Positions 18,216 through 27,185 are shown, counted from the stretch's first letter. The stretch is DNA of 64,000 bases from an uncultured Cetobacterium sp. (GCF_945952365.1 NZ_CAMFHX010000014.1:1-64000); one strand, 5' to 3'. Program-made: numbers and translations. Notes: generated by a model not told the origin, from the sequence alone.

Positions 18216-19357
18216 ATAAAGCACTCTCTTACAACTTCTTCTTTAGTTGTTATACCATGCTCAACTTTTGAAAGACCATTCTCTAAAAGATTTTTAAATC
18301 CACTTTCTTTTAAATACTCTTTTAGCTCTTTCGTTGATCTATACAGTATTAAATCTCTAACTTCTTTATCAAAAAAAATTATTTCTTCAACAGCCTCTCT
18401 ACCTATAAAACCATCATTACAGCATTCTTCTCCTTTTCTTCCTTTACAAATAGAACATATTTTTCTAACTAAACGTTGACTTTCTATAGCTGTTATTGCT
18501 GTAGCTATTATAAATTTATCTATTCCAAAATTTATAAGTCTATCTATCGCTGTTAAAGAATCAATCGTATGAAGAGTACTAATAACCAAATGACCAGTTA
18601 AAGAAGCCATTAGGGCTATTTCTGCAGTCTCTTTGTCTCTTATCTCTCCAACTAAAATTATATCTGGATCTTGTCTTAAAACACTTCTCAATATTACTGA
18701 GAAGTCCAGCCCTATTTCATTTTTACATTGAATTTGATTTATATCTGAAAATTGATACTCTATTGGGTCCTCTATTGTTATTATATTAAGATTTTCATTT
18801 TCTAAATAGTTAACTATAGAGTAAAGAGTTGTTGTTTTTCCACTTCCAGTTGGACCACAAAATAAAAGTAATCCACTTTTTTTCTTTAATAATTCTTGGA
18901 TTTTTACTAAATTCTCTGTTGAAAAACCCAAGTTCTCTATCAATAAATCAGAAACATTATTTTTTAATAGACGTATTACTACTCTTTCTCCAAATATTGT
19001 TGGCGTTATTGAAACTCTAAAATCTATTTTTTGTTCATTGAACTGGCCTTTAAATCTTCCATCTTGAGGTAATCGTTTCTCTCCTATATCAAGTTCACTC
19101 AACAGTTTTATTTTAGTTATAAGCCTAACACCCAAATTTTTTTCTATATCTTCATAGTTTTTAAGATACCCATCTATTCTAATCCTTATTTTTACACTAT
19201 TTTCTTTTGATTCTATGTGAATATCAGAGGCTCTTTCTCTTATACTCTTTAGGATAAGAATATTCAATATTTCAGCTATATCCTCTCTATTGTATTTTAA
19301 ATCTTTTGATTCTTTTATTTCTAAAACATCTCTTTTAAAATAAATTTCTTCACTCAT
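18212..19357 (-). CDS. GspE/PilB-type secretion ATPase, compact form
   Basis: A 381-residue hexameric ATPase that powers pseudopilus assembly. Walker A is GPTGSGKTT, the Asp box/Walker B region is LVGEIRDKETAEIAL, and the His box is TGHLVISTLHT. A C-terminal zinc-binding cysteine cluster (CSICKGRKGEECC) is retained. Full-length GspE/PilB is about 550 residues; here the N-terminal MshEN/N1E domain is missing. The ATG directly follows the stop of a 49-codon open frame. Confidence 0.92.
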   Translation of the reverse strand: MSEEIYFKRDVLEIKESKDLKYNREDIAEILNILILKSIRERASDIHIESKENSVKIRIRIDGYLKNYEDIEKNLGVRLITKIKLLSELDIGEKRLPQDGRFKGQFNEQKIDFRVSITPTIFGERVVIRLLKNNVSDLLIENLGFSTENLVKIQELLKKKSGLLLFCGPTGSGKTTTLYSIVNYLENENLNIITIEDPIEYQFSDINQIQCKNEIGLDFSVILRSVLRQDPDIILVGEIRDKETAEIALMASLTGHLVISTLHTIDSLTAIDRLINFGIDKFIIATAITAIESQRLVRKICSICKGRKGEECCNDGFIGREAVEEIIFFDKEVRDLILYRSTKELKEYLKESGFKNLLENGLSKVEHGITTKEEVVRECFI

Positions 19358-19507
19358 TTAAAATCCTCTTTCAATTAATAGTACTTTAAAATCTGTTTTT
19401 GTTTCAAAGTTCGAAACTCTAACGTATTTTTTCAAAAAACCTTTCTCAGATTCTACTTTTATCGATATGACTGTTAAAACTAACACTATAAAAAATTTAT
19501 TTTTCAA
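19358..19507 (-). CDS. Small 49-residue hydrophobic protein, unknown
   Basis: A short frame starting at TTG 19507 with an excellent AGGAGGAG site five bases upstream. The TTG overlaps the TGA of the GspH-like gene as TTGA, a coupling arrangement, and the stop abuts the secretion ATPase start. The product begins with a membrane or signal helix (KNKFFIVLVLTVISI) followed by about 30 mostly polar, basic residues. I recognise no family. Position suggests a small accessory membrane protein of the secretion system. Confidence 0.6.
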   Translation of the reverse strand: MKNKFFIVLVLTVISIKVESEKGFLKKYVRVSNFETKTDFKVLLIERGF

Positions 19508-20073
19508 TAAAACTCCTCCTCTTTCCATCCAATTTTTCCTTCTCCTTCTGAAGAGTAATGATAATCTAAAATATTATTGTAATTAATACCTTCAAGGCTT
19601 TTATTTAAATATGTATTTATTTTTAAAATCTTTTCTCTTTGAAAAGTATAAAATGCCAATCTATTTTCTACTTGATTATTATAACCAAAAATATAGAGAG
19701 TAAAAGCTTTGCTTAAATTTCCTGTTTTGGTTGTTTCAAAGCTAAATTGTGGATTTCTAATTTTATTGTAAGGAATTTCATAATTTAATTTTTTTGATAA
19801 ACTCAAGGTCTCTATCACTGTATTGTTCTTTTTTACTCTTATTTCTTTTTCTATAAAATTTAATTCTATCAGATATCTTTCTTTACTGTAAAAAGATTGA
19901 ATTGAGTATTTGGATACTATAACTTGAAATATTTTTCTATTTTTTTCTAGATCAAGCTTTTCATTAATTTTTATAATTTTTATAAATAAAAAAGAGCTAA
20001 AAATAAAAATAATAGTAACAACTACTATTGTCTCTAAAAAAGTTAGCCCTTTGCTTTTTATATTTTTGTTCAT
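19504..20073 (-). CDS. GspH-like minor pseudopilin
   Basis: About 189 residues with prepilin leader MNKNIKSKG and mature N terminus LTFLETIVVVTIIFIFSS (Glu5 present). The rest is beta-rich, as in GspH/FimT. ATG 20073 was chosen since AAGG lies six bases upstream; a GTG at 20079 is less likely. It is the first secretion gene of the operon and follows the PHP phosphatase gene by 22 bases. Confidence 0.75.
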   Translation of the reverse strand: MNKNIKSKGLTFLETIVVVTIIFIFSSFLFIKIIKINEKLDLEKNRKIFQVIVSKYSIQSFYSKERYLIELNFIEKEIRVKKNNTVIETLSLSKKLNYEIPYNKIRNPQFSFETTKTGNLSKAFTLYIFGYNNQVENRLAFYTFQREKILKINTYLNKSLEGINYNNILDYHYSSEGEGKIGWKEEEFY

Positions 20074-20095
20074 AATCACCTTCTTTTAAAGAAAA

Positions 20096-20911
20096 TTATT
20101 TTATTTTTTTAAAAGATACATCTAGTTGATCAAAAGATGATATATATTTTACTCCTATACTTTCTAAAAAATCATAAGCTCTTCTAAAGTCTTTTCCTAA
20201 ATCTGATGCTTTATGTGAATCTGAACCTATTGTTATTATCTCTCCTCCTAATTCAAAATAACGTTTTATTATATTATCACATGGATAAAATCTATTTTCA
20301 TTGTATCTTATACCTGATGTATTTATTTCAATCCCTTTTCCTTTAGAAATAAGTTTTTTCAAAATCGAATCAATTAGGTCTTGGTATCTTATATAATCTA
20401 TAAATCCTTTTTTGTCAAGCCCTCCATATCTTGTAATAAAGTCAAGATGTCCCTGAACACTGAATTGATTAAAGTTTTCAACACTTTTTAATATTTCAAA
20501 AAAATATTTATCATGTGCTTCATCTCTAGTTTTATCATTCCAAAATTCTTTTTGATCAACTAACAATTTATCAACAGTATGAACAGATGAAATTATAAAA
20601 TCAAATGGATATTTTTTGATAAGCTCATCTCCTATCTCTCCTAAGTGTTTTTGTACTCCAAACTCCATACCTAATTTTATATCTAAATCTTTTTTATAAA
20701 ACTCTTTTAACTTTAAAATTGTAGGAACATATTCATCTAAATTCAAATAAAAGTTTAAATCATCTTCTGCTACTTTAACATCTAAATCCATATGATCTGT
20801 TATTGCAATCTCTTTAATACCTAATTCAATGGCTTTTTTACAAATTCGATTTAAATCTTCAACGCTATCTCCTGAAAAGCTGCTATGTATATGATAATCA
20901 CTTATAATCAA
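20096..20911 (-). CDS. PHP-domain histidinol-phosphatase-like hydrolase
   Basis: A roughly 271-residue PHP-family metal-dependent phosphoesterase of the HisK/HisJ type. The metal ligands are in DYHIHSSFSGDS, TDHMDL, SSVHTVD, GHLDFITRY and GSDSH. HisJ removes phosphate from histidinol phosphate, but no other his gene is near, and PHP proteins of this type act on other phosphates as well. The start is TTG 20911 with GGAGG six bases upstream. It appears to head the operon that continues into the secretion genes. Confidence 0.82.
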   Translation of the reverse strand: MIISDYHIHSSFSGDSVEDLNRICKKAIELGIKEIAITDHMDLDVKVAEDDLNFYLNLDEYVPTILKLKEFYKKDLDIKLGMEFGVQKHLGEIGDELIKKYPFDFIISSVHTVDKLLVDQKEFWNDKTRDEAHDKYFFEILKSVENFNQFSVQGHLDFITRYGGLDKKGFIDYIRYQDLIDSILKKLISKGKGIEINTSGIRYNENRFYPCDNIIKRYFELGGEIITIGSDSHKASDLGKDFRRAYDFLESIGVKYISSFDQLDVSFKKIK

Positions 20912-20952
20912 TTCTATCCTCCTCAATATTTTATTACAAATATAAGTATAAC

Positions 20953-21004
20953 AAAAAAAACTGTAATTACAAGTTTATTTAACTTTGTATTTACAGTTTT
21001 TATT
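20953..21004 (-). terminator. Terminator of mnmG
   Basis: AAAACTGTAA (20957-20966) pairs with TTACAGTTTT (20991-21000) around a long loop, followed on the minus strand by a T-run, directly after mnmG. Confidence 0.65.
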
Positions 21005-21017
21005 TTTGTTCGTAGTA

Positions 21018-22868
21018 CTATTTTTTTAATGTTGCTAATAGAAGTGCTATATCATTTCCAGTAACACCACTTATTCTAGAAGCCTCTCCTATTGATAGTG
21101 GTTTTATCTCTTTCATTCCAGCTCTTGCTATATTAGAGATTCCAACAACAGTATCAAAATCAAAATCTTCAGCTATAGTTAAAGCTTCTAATCTTTTAAA
21201 TCTTTCTATCTGTTCTCTCTCTCTTTCAATAAATACTTCATATTTTATCATTGTTTCTATTTGATTTTTAACAAACTCAGGATATTCTGAAATATCTAAA
21301 AGATGTGCTAAGTCATCATAAGAAACCTCTTTAAACTTTAGAAGTTCACTTGCTTGAACTCCTTTTGTTAATCTTTGTGCAGTTCCTTTTCTTTCTAATA
21401 TCTCGTTAGCATCTTTCATTGGAACTTTTGTTTCTTTTATTCTTTCTATTTCAGAATAAACATCTGCTCTACATTTTTTTAAAAACTCTATCTTTTCTTT
21501 TGATACTATTCCTATCTCTTCAGCTTTATCTAAAAGTCTCATAAAGCCATTATCAAATCTCAGAGTTAATCTATACTCAGATCTTGACGGAAGCACTCTA
21601 TAAGGCTCTGGAGTCTTTTTATGAATGATATCATCAACTAATACTCCTATATATCCTTCGCTTCTATCAAATATCACTGGAGCTTTATTTAAAGTTTTTC
21701 TAGCTGCATTAACTCCAGCTATAAATCCTTGAGTAGCTGCCTCCTCATATCCAGAAGTACCATTTATCTGTCCTCCAAAATATAAACCTTTTATTTTTTT
21801 ACTTTCTAAACTTGGATAAAGTTGTGATGCTGGTGCATAATCATATTCCACAGCATAACCATATCTCATTATTTTTGCATTTTCCAATCCTTTTATAGAT
21901 TTTAACATTGCATCTTGAGCAAATGGAGGCATTGCTGTTGTAAGTCCATTCACATAAAGTTCATTTGACTCACTCGATTCTAATTCTAAGAAAATTTGGT
22001 GATCAAATTTATCTGGGAAATTTAAAACCTTTCTATCTAACGAAGGGCAATGTCTTGGTCCATGTGTTTCAATTATTCCTGAAACTATAGGAGAGTACTT
22101 TAACATCTCTTTTGTCACATTCAATGTCTCTTCTGATGTATGTGTTAACCATGTTGGAACAACATTATTTCTCTCTTTCTCTGTATAGATTGAGAAATAT
22201 CTTGGGTGTTCCTCTCCATATAAAGGTTTCATTACAGAAAAATCAACGGTTCTTTTATCTATTCTTGGCGGAGTTGCTGTTTGATACCTCTCAAGTAAAA
22301 TTCCATTTTTTTCTAAACTCTCTGATAATTTTTCAGCAGAATTCTCTCCCATTCTTCCTGCAGGATATTTAACATCTCCTATAACTATTCTACCTTTTAA
22401 GAATGTTCCTGTTGCTAAAACTACAGTTTCAGAATAATATTCTATTCCTAAAGCTGTTTTTACTCCTTTAATAACTCCGTTTTCAACTAATAACTCATCT
22501 ACACTATCCTGCATAATTTCTAAATTCTCAGTTGCTTCTAAAAGAGTTTTCATTTTTGTTCTATATAAAAATTTATCTGCTTGCCCTCTTGTTATTCTTG
22601 CAGCAGGTCCTTTACTTGTATTAAGGTGTTTCAATTGAAGATTATACTGATCTGTATGTCTTCCCATTTCTCCACCCAAAACATCTATTTCAGCTACTAA
22701 ATTACTTTTTCCTGGTCCTCCTATAGAAGGATTACAAGACATCATTCCTATATTGTCCAATGATAAAGTAAATAACAGAGTATTTCTATTTAATCTAGCA
22801 CTTGCTAAAGCCGCTTCAACTCCAGCATGCCCTCCACCTACAACAATTACATCATATTTAAAACTCAT
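21018..22868 (-). CDS. mnmG: tRNA uridine 5-carboxymethylaminomethyl modification enzyme
   Basis: MnmG (GidA), with MnmE, installs the cmnm5 group on wobble uridine 34 of several tRNAs. The 616-residue length is standard. The FAD-binding dinucleotide fold VVGGGHAGVEAALASARL is at the N terminus, and the family motifs SCNPSIGGPGK and GTFLKGRI are present. The partner mnmE lies just upstream, separated by a terminator. The mnmEG pair beside khpB-yidC-rpmH is the conserved origin-proximal neighbourhood. Confidence 0.97.
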   Translation of the reverse strand: MSFKYDVIVVGGGHAGVEAALASARLNRNTLLFTLSLDNIGMMSCNPSIGGPGKSNLVAEIDVLGGEMGRHTDQYNLQLKHLNTSKGPAARITRGQADKFLYRTKMKTLLEATENLEIMQDSVDELLVENGVIKGVKTALGIEYYSETVVLATGTFLKGRIVIGDVKYPAGRMGENSAEKLSESLEKNGILLERYQTATPPRIDKRTVDFSVMKPLYGEEHPRYFSIYTEKERNNVVPTWLTHTSEETLNVTKEMLKYSPIVSGIIETHGPRHCPSLDRKVLNFPDKFDHQIFLELESSESNELYVNGLTTAMPPFAQDAMLKSIKGLENAKIMRYGYAVEYDYAPASQLYPSLESKKIKGLYFGGQINGTSGYEEAATQGFIAGVNAARKTLNKAPVIFDRSEGYIGVLVDDIIHKKTPEPYRVLPSRSEYRLTLRFDNGFMRLLDKAEEIGIVSKEKIEFLKKCRADVYSEIERIKETKVPMKDANEILERKGTAQRLTKGVQASELLKFKEVSYDDLAHLLDISEYPEFVKNQIETMIKYEVFIEREREQIERFKRLEALTIAEDFDFDTVVGISNIARAGMKEIKPLSIGEASRISGVTGNDIALLLATLKK

Positions 22869-22908
22869 ATATTTCTCCTTTTATTTTTGTTCATATACAT
22901 AAATAAAT

Positions 22909-22950
22909 GTCAAAAAAATTATAGCCACAGACAATAAATCCGTGGCTAAT
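22909..22950 (-). terminator. Terminator between mnmE and mnmG
   Basis: TAGCCAC (22922-22928) pairs with GTGGCTA (22942-22948), extended by an internal mismatch, with a T-rich tail on the minus strand. It implies mnmG has its own promoter or depends on read-through. Confidence 0.75.
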
Positions 22951-22954
22951 ATCT

Positions 22955-24322
22955 TTATTTTCCTACACAGAAATTACTAAAGATGTGATCTAAAAGATCC
23001 TCATTACTAATCTCTCCTGTTACTTCTGACAATGAATCTAAAGCTTCTTTTAAATCTACTGCTATTAAGTCCATTGGCAATCCCATATCTATTGTTTCAA
23101 ATATATTTTCTACAGCTGCTTTAGTTTTTTCTAAAGCTGATTTATGTCTAACATTAGTAATAACTAATTTTTCAGAACTATCTTCAACTTGTCCAGAAAC
23201 TATATAGTTATAAATCTCTTTTTCCATTGAGTCTATTCCAATTTTTTCCAGTGCAGAAATTTTTATCCATTTTTTTATTTTTGTTAATGGTGTCGTATCT
23301 AACTTAGACTCAATATCTGTTTTATTTATAAGTCCAATAACTTTATCAGCTTGAATTCTTTCATGGATTTTTAAATCCTCTTCATCTAACTCTCTAGAGT
23401 TATCAACTACAAATAAAATTAAATCCGCTTTATCTATAAGTTCTTTTGATTTTTCTACACCTATATTTTCTACTAAATCATCTGTTTTTCTGATTCCCGC
23501 TGTATCAACTAAAACCAGTGGAACACCGTTTAAGTTTACAACTTCTTCAATTATATCTCTAGTAGTTCCAGCTACATGAGTTACTATAGCTCTCTCTTCT
23601 CTTAAAACAGAGTTTAATAAACTTGACTTTCCAACATTTGGTTTTCCAACAATTGCTGTTTTTACACCCTCTTTAATCATTTTTCCTTTATTATAAGATT
23701 TAATTAAAGCATCTGTTGTATTAACGACATTATGTAAATTGTCTACTAAATCATCTGGTAAAGGATCATCTATCCCCTCTTCTGGATAATCTAATACAAC
23801 ATTAACATGAGCTGAAACATCTAAAAGTTGCTTTTTTAAGATATCTATTTGCTCTCTTAAATCTCCTCTTAATTGATTTAAAGAAAGAGAGATACTTTTA
23901 TCTGTTTTTCCATGAATTAAATCAATTACAGCTTCTGCTTGAGTTAAATCAAGTCTTCCATTTAGGAAAGCTCTTCTTGTAAACTCACCAATTTCAGCAA
24001 TTCTAGCACCACTTTTCAATACTAGTTCTAAAACTCTCTCTGTAATTAAGAATCCTCCATGACAGTTAATTTCTACAATATCTTCTTTTGTGTATGTGTT
24101 AGGTCCTTTCATTATAGAAACCAAAACTTCATCTATTAACTCTTCACCATCATAAAGATGTCCGTAGTTTATACTAAAATTTCTAAGATCACTAACTTTT
24201 TTATTTGATATGGGTTTAAATATTTTTGTTAGTATACATAAAGAATCGCTTCCTGACATTCTAACAATTCCTATTCCACCTTCTCCTCTTGGAGTTGAAA
24301 TGGCAGCAATAGTATCAAACAT
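22955..24322 (-). CDS. mnmE: tRNA modification GTPase
   Basis: MnmE (TrmE) works with MnmG on wobble uridine modification. About 455 residues: an N-terminal folate-binding domain ([19 protein letters not shown]), a helical domain, an inserted G domain with [16 protein letters not shown] and NKTD motifs, and the C-terminal CVGK whose cysteine is characteristic. The ATG at 24322, preceded by GGGGTGAG, was chosen over the GTG at 24331. It is 11 bases from khpB. Confidence 0.97.
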   Translation of the reverse strand: MFDTIAAISTPRGEGGIGIVRMSGSDSLCILTKIFKPISNKKVSDLRNFSINYGHLYDGEELIDEVLVSIMKGPNTYTKEDIVEINCHGGFLITERVLELVLKSGARIAEIGEFTRRAFLNGRLDLTQAEAVIDLIHGKTDKSISLSLNQLRGDLREQIDILKKQLLDVSAHVNVVLDYPEEGIDDPLPDDLVDNLHNVVNTTDALIKSYNKGKMIKEGVKTAIVGKPNVGKSSLLNSVLREERAIVTHVAGTTRDIIEEVVNLNGVPLVLVDTAGIRKTDDLVENIGVEKSKELIDKADLILFVVDNSRELDEEDLKIHERIQADKVIGLINKTDIESKLDTTPLTKIKKWIKISALEKIGIDSMEKEIYNYIVSGQVEDSSEKLVITNVRHKSALEKTKAAVENIFETIDMGLPMDLIAVDLKEALDSLSEVTGEISNEDLLDHIFSNFCVGK

Positions 24323-24333
24323 ATAACTCACCC

Positions 24334-25068
24334 CTATTTCTTTTTTCTAATAACAATATATCTTTTAGGGTCTTTTCCTTCACTGTAAGTATCTAATTCT
24401 GAATATTTATTCACAACTTCATGTATTATTTTTCTTTCTCTTGGTGGCATTGGATTTAATTTTATAGGTTTAGTAGTTTTCATAGCCTTTTCAGCCATTT
24501 TTCTAGCTAAATCTCTTAAAGTTACATTTCTTTTTTCTTTAAATCCTTCAACATCAACATCTATTCTAACATCCTTAATTAACGTATTAAGCAAGTATTC
24601 ATAACTGTTTAATGTTTTACCTTTTTTCCCAATAATAATACCGTTGTCTTCACCATAAAGGTTTATGACACAGTTTTTACCCTCTAATCTTAAAACTTCA
24701 ACTTCTAATTCAAGTCCCATTTTGTTTAATAGCTCTTGAGAAAGTTTAACAATATCTTTCTCTCTATTTTCTTTTAGCTCTTTTCTAGCTTCTTTTTTTA
24801 TTTGTTCAGCTTCAATATTAGTTTCTGCTTGTAATACTGTTTCTGCTACTTCTTTATTTAAACCTGAAATCTTAATTTCTTCAGTTTCTACTTTTCTGCT
24901 AATTTCAACTTTATATAATCCATCTTTAGCAAAAAATCCAAAGAATGATCTAGGTTTCTCTAGTTCTGTAACTTTAACAACTTGATCAGCAGTAACTTCC
25001 AATATTTTTGTAGCTCTAGCAATGGCAACTTCTTTATTGCTTGCTTTGATTTCAATCATATTTTCCAT
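24334..25068 (-). CDS. khpB: RNA-binding protein KhpB (Jag/EloR)
   Basis: A 244-residue protein with an N-terminal Jag domain (about residues 4-55), an acidic/basic linker, a KH domain with [13 protein letters not shown], and a C-terminal R3H domain ([12 protein letters not shown]). KhpB binds RNA and affects cell elongation in Gram-positives. It sits between yidC and mnmE as in many genomes. The true start may be the ATG nine bases inside the annotated one. Confidence 0.92.
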   Translation of the reverse strand: MENMIEIKASNKEVAIARATKILEVTADQVVKVTELEKPRSFFGFFAKDGLYKVEISRKVETEEIKISGLNKEVAETVLQAETNIEAEQIKKEARKELKENREKDIVKLSQELLNKMGLELEVEVLRLEGKNCVINLYGEDNGIIIGKKGKTLNSYEYLLNTLIKDVRIDVDVEGFKEKRNVTLRDLARKMAEKAMKTTKPIKLNPMPPRERKIIHEVVNKYSELDTYSEGKDPKRYIVIRKKK

Positions 25069-25078
25069 AACTTTAGTA

Positions 25079-25687
25079 TTAGTCTCCTTTTTTCATTATG
25101 AAATATTGTTGTACAATTCCTACAAAACTTGATGTTAACCAGTAAATTTGTAATCCAGCTGGCATTTTATAAGAAATAAATATCATCATAATTGGGAATA
25201 CATACATCATTTGTTTCATTTGTGGGTTACTATCAGTTCCTGTTAATTTTTGTTGAATAAATGCAACAATACCATTTAAAACAGGTAATATATAATAAGG
25301 ATCCGGTTGTAATAAATTCATCCATAAGAATGATTCAGCAGGAACAATTCCTCTTTCAGCTCTTAGAACACCAAATAGTGCCCATAAAATAGGTAACTGA
25401 ACTATCAGAGGTAAACATCCTCCAGCCGGATTAACATTTTTTTCTTTGTAAAGTTCCATTGTTTTTTGGTTCAATAAATTTTTATCGTGACCATATTGTT
25501 CTTTGTATTTTTCTAACAATGGTTGTAGTTCTTTCATTTTTTTCATTGACTTGTCTTGTTTTAAAGTTAATGGTAATAATAATATTTTTATTAATATCGT
25601 TAAACCAATTATAGCTAAACCGAAATTTCCTGTAAGTCCATTTATAAACATTAATATTTGTTCAAATATCTTGTATAAAAATTCCAT
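25079..25687 (-). CDS. yidC: Membrane protein insertase YidC/Oxa1, short form
   Basis: A 202-residue insertase with about five transmembrane segments. The large periplasmic P1 domain of Gram-negative YidC is absent, and there is no lipoprotein signal of the Gram-positive SpoIIIJ type. The hydrophilic-groove arginine is replaced by lysine (TILIKILLLPLTLKQ), keeping the positive charge. The family motifs NPAGGCLPLIVQLPI and WLTSSFVGIVQQ are intact. It follows yidD by one base and precedes khpB. Confidence 0.94.
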   Translation of the reverse strand: MEFLYKIFEQILMFINGLTGNFGLAIIGLTILIKILLLPLTLKQDKSMKKMKELQPLLEKYKEQYGHDKNLLNQKTMELYKEKNVNPAGGCLPLIVQLPILWALFGVLRAERGIVPAESFLWMNLLQPDPYYILPVLNGIVAFIQQKLTGTDSNPQMKQMMYVFPIMMIFISYKMPAGLQIYWLTSSFVGIVQQYFIMKKGD

Positions 25688-25688
25688 T

Positions 25689-25925
25689 TTATTTTTTTCC
25701 TCCGCATTTTTTTAATGGTGGCACTGGGTCATATCCTCCTTTAGAATATGGATGGCACCTTAAAATTCGTATTATTCCTAAATAAATCCCTTTCAAAATT
25801 CCATGTATTTCAATTGCGTCATACATATATTTTGAACAAGATGGATAGAATATACATTTTTTCCCCAAAAATATTGATATATATTTTTGATAAAATCTTA
25901 TTAAATTTAAGATAATTTTTTTCAA
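25689..25925 (-). CDS. yidD: Membrane protein insertion efficiency factor
   Basis: YidD assists YidC. The conserved core [20 protein letters not shown] then CSKYMYDAI and [14 protein letters not shown] is complete. The start is uncertain: TTG 25925 gives a normal-length 78-residue protein just after the rnpA stop but has no clear ribosome-binding site, while TTG 25979 or GTG 25973 would overlap rnpA and add residues. Confidence 0.85.
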   Translation of the reverse strand: MKKIILNLIRFYQKYISIFLGKKCIFYPSCSKYMYDAIEIHGILKGIYLGIIRILRCHPYSKGGYDPVPPLKKCGGKK

Positions 25926-25938
25926 AATACAAATTAAA

Positions 25939-26280
25939 CTATTTTTTACATAGTTTAGAATTTTTAAGAACACGGTCAAGATCTTTTTTCATCTCCTCAA
26001 AACTTAATGTTTTAAATTTTTCGCCAGCTGTTCTTTTAGCAACAAAAATTATGTCATAACCAAGATTTAGGTTTTCTTCATTTAAACGACAATACTCTCT
26101 AAATAATCTTTTTAATCTGTTTCTACAAACTGCATTTCCTGTTTTTTTACTAACAACAAATCCAAATTTGTTTTCATTTGTATCATTTGCTTTAAAAAAA
26201 ATAAGAGAGTAATATCCAAATGATTTTTTTCCATGATTATAAACATTTTGAAACTCCCTATTTTTTTTTAAATTAATCAT
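25939..26280 (-). CDS. rnpA: Ribonuclease P protein component
   Basis: RnpA is the protein subunit of RNase P, which matures tRNA 5' ends. The 113-residue protein has the RNR-type motif [16 protein letters not shown] and the N-terminal [14 protein letters not shown]. It lies between rpmH and yidD in the conserved order. A terminator separates it from rpmH. Confidence 0.95.
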   Translation of the reverse strand: MINLKKNREFQNVYNHGKKSFGYYSLIFFKANDTNENKFGFVVSKKTGNAVCRNRLKRLFREYCRLNEENLNLGYDIIFVAKRTAGEKFKTLSFEEMKKDLDRVLKNSKLCKK

Positions 26281-26311
26281 ATTTTTAACTCCCTAAAATA
26301 GTCCTTAAATC

Positions 26312-26345
26312 TTTAAAAACCCGGTGTTTTAGATCACCGGGTTTT
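26312..26345 (-). terminator. Terminator after rpmH
   Basis: AAAACCCGGTG (26316-26326) and CACCGGGTTTT (26335-26345) form a strong GC-rich hairpin followed by T residues on the minus strand. It overlaps the rpmH stop codon and probably lets only part of transcription continue into rnpA. Confidence 0.88.
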
Positions 26346-26478
26346 ATGCTGATAATACTTGTCTTCCTCTTGCTCTTCTTCTCTTTAATACTTTTCTTCC
26401 GTTTTTAGTTGCCATTCTAGCTCTAAATCCGTGATCTTTTTTGTATTTTCTGTTATTTGGCTGGTAAGTTCTTTTCAT
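26344..26478 (-). CDS. rpmH: 50S ribosomal protein L34
   Basis: A 44-residue, highly basic protein read as [17 protein letters not shown] followed by [19 protein letters not shown], an unmistakable L34. The ATG follows AGGAGGTG. L34 is classically the gene beside dnaA and oriC; here the neighbour across the intergenic region is a Rep-like gene. Confidence 0.98.
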   Translation of the reverse strand: MKRTYQPNNRKYKKDHGFRARMATKNGRKVLKRRRARGRQVLSA

Positions 26479-26516
26479 TTTTTCACCTCCTAAAAATATC
26501 TATATTTCAGATAAAT

Positions 26517-26545
26517 ATTTTAGAAGAATTTTTGAGTTTTGTCAA
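26517..26545 (-). promoter_or_regulatory. Promoter of rpmH
   Basis: On the minus strand TTGACA (26540-26545) is 17 bases from TAAAAT (26517-26522), with the start of rpmH about 40 bases beyond. Confidence 0.75.
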
Positions 26546-26727
26546 GTAAATTCTAATAAATAAAAATTTAAGTTAAAATCCTTTTAAATTCATTGAATAA
26601 ATTATTCTAAACAAGATTCACGCACATAGTTGTTTTTTGTTTTTTGTATAATGTTATATGTACAGACTAAGTTAAAAAAAAAACATGTGTTCAACCATTG
26701 ATTTATAAGAGTTTATATGAAAAAAAA

Positions 26728-27163
26728 TATTATTGATAGTATACACTAATAATATTCCTTGATTTTATTATACTTATAGGTATTGTATATTTTATAAACC
26801 TAGAAAAATCAAGGGTTTATAAATAAAACAATATATTATTGATAGTATACATAATAAGAAAGCTTGATTTTAAAGAGATTATAATCAATTAAATATTAAA
26901 GACTTCAATAAAATCAAAGGGTTATATAATATAAAAAATATTAATGTTCATATACACAATAAGAAGACTTGATTTTAAAGAGAGTTATTTATTCAGACTA
27001 TAAAAAATGTCAATAAAATCAAGGCATTTTGAAATATAAAAAATATTATTGTTAATATACATTTTTTAAGCCTTGATTTTATTGAATAAAAATAATTAAA
27101 AATTAAGAAAACCTTTGTAAATAAAGGGTTTGAAAAACTAAAAAATATTATTGTTAATATACA
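26728..27163. repeat. Five 18-bp direct repeats spaced 102-106 bp (iteron-like array)
   Basis: Copies begin at 26728, 26834, 26939, 27044 and 27146. The first two read TATTATTGATAGTATACA, the last two TATTATTGTTAATATACA, and the third is a variant, TATTAATGTTCATATACA. Start-to-start distances are 106, 105, 105 and 102 bases, close to ten helical turns, so all sites face one side of the DNA. Most copies are preceded by an A-run. The array is immediately upstream of a Rep-like gene, suggesting initiator-binding sites. Confidence 0.85.
26757..27084. repeat. Inverted ATCAAGG / CCTTGAT arms around the phased repeats
   Basis: CTTGATTTT occurs 10-12 bases after repeats 1-4 (starting 26758, 26863, 26968, 27072). 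The complementary AAAATCAAGG-type arm ends 18-20 bases before repeats 2-4 (26814, 26920 with one extra A, 27024). Around repeat 4 the arms are a perfect 14-bp inverted pair, CAATAAAATCAAGG (27011-27024) and CCTTGATTTTATTG (27071-27084). Each unit could form a stem-loop or bind a second protein. Confidence 0.78.
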
Positions 27164-27185
27164 GAAAAAATGCTATATTATATTA

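Noticed and set aside
26791-26823. Inverted repeat TTTATAAACC / GGTTTATAAA taken as a terminator
   Set aside because: No gene ends nearby and there is no T-run after it; it overlaps the arm of a phased unit and is better treated as part of that structure.
26728-27163. Phased repeats as a CRISPR array
   Set aside because: Repeats are only 18 bp and diverge between copies, the intervening sequence itself contains shared motifs, the spacing is about 105 bp, and there are no cas genes.
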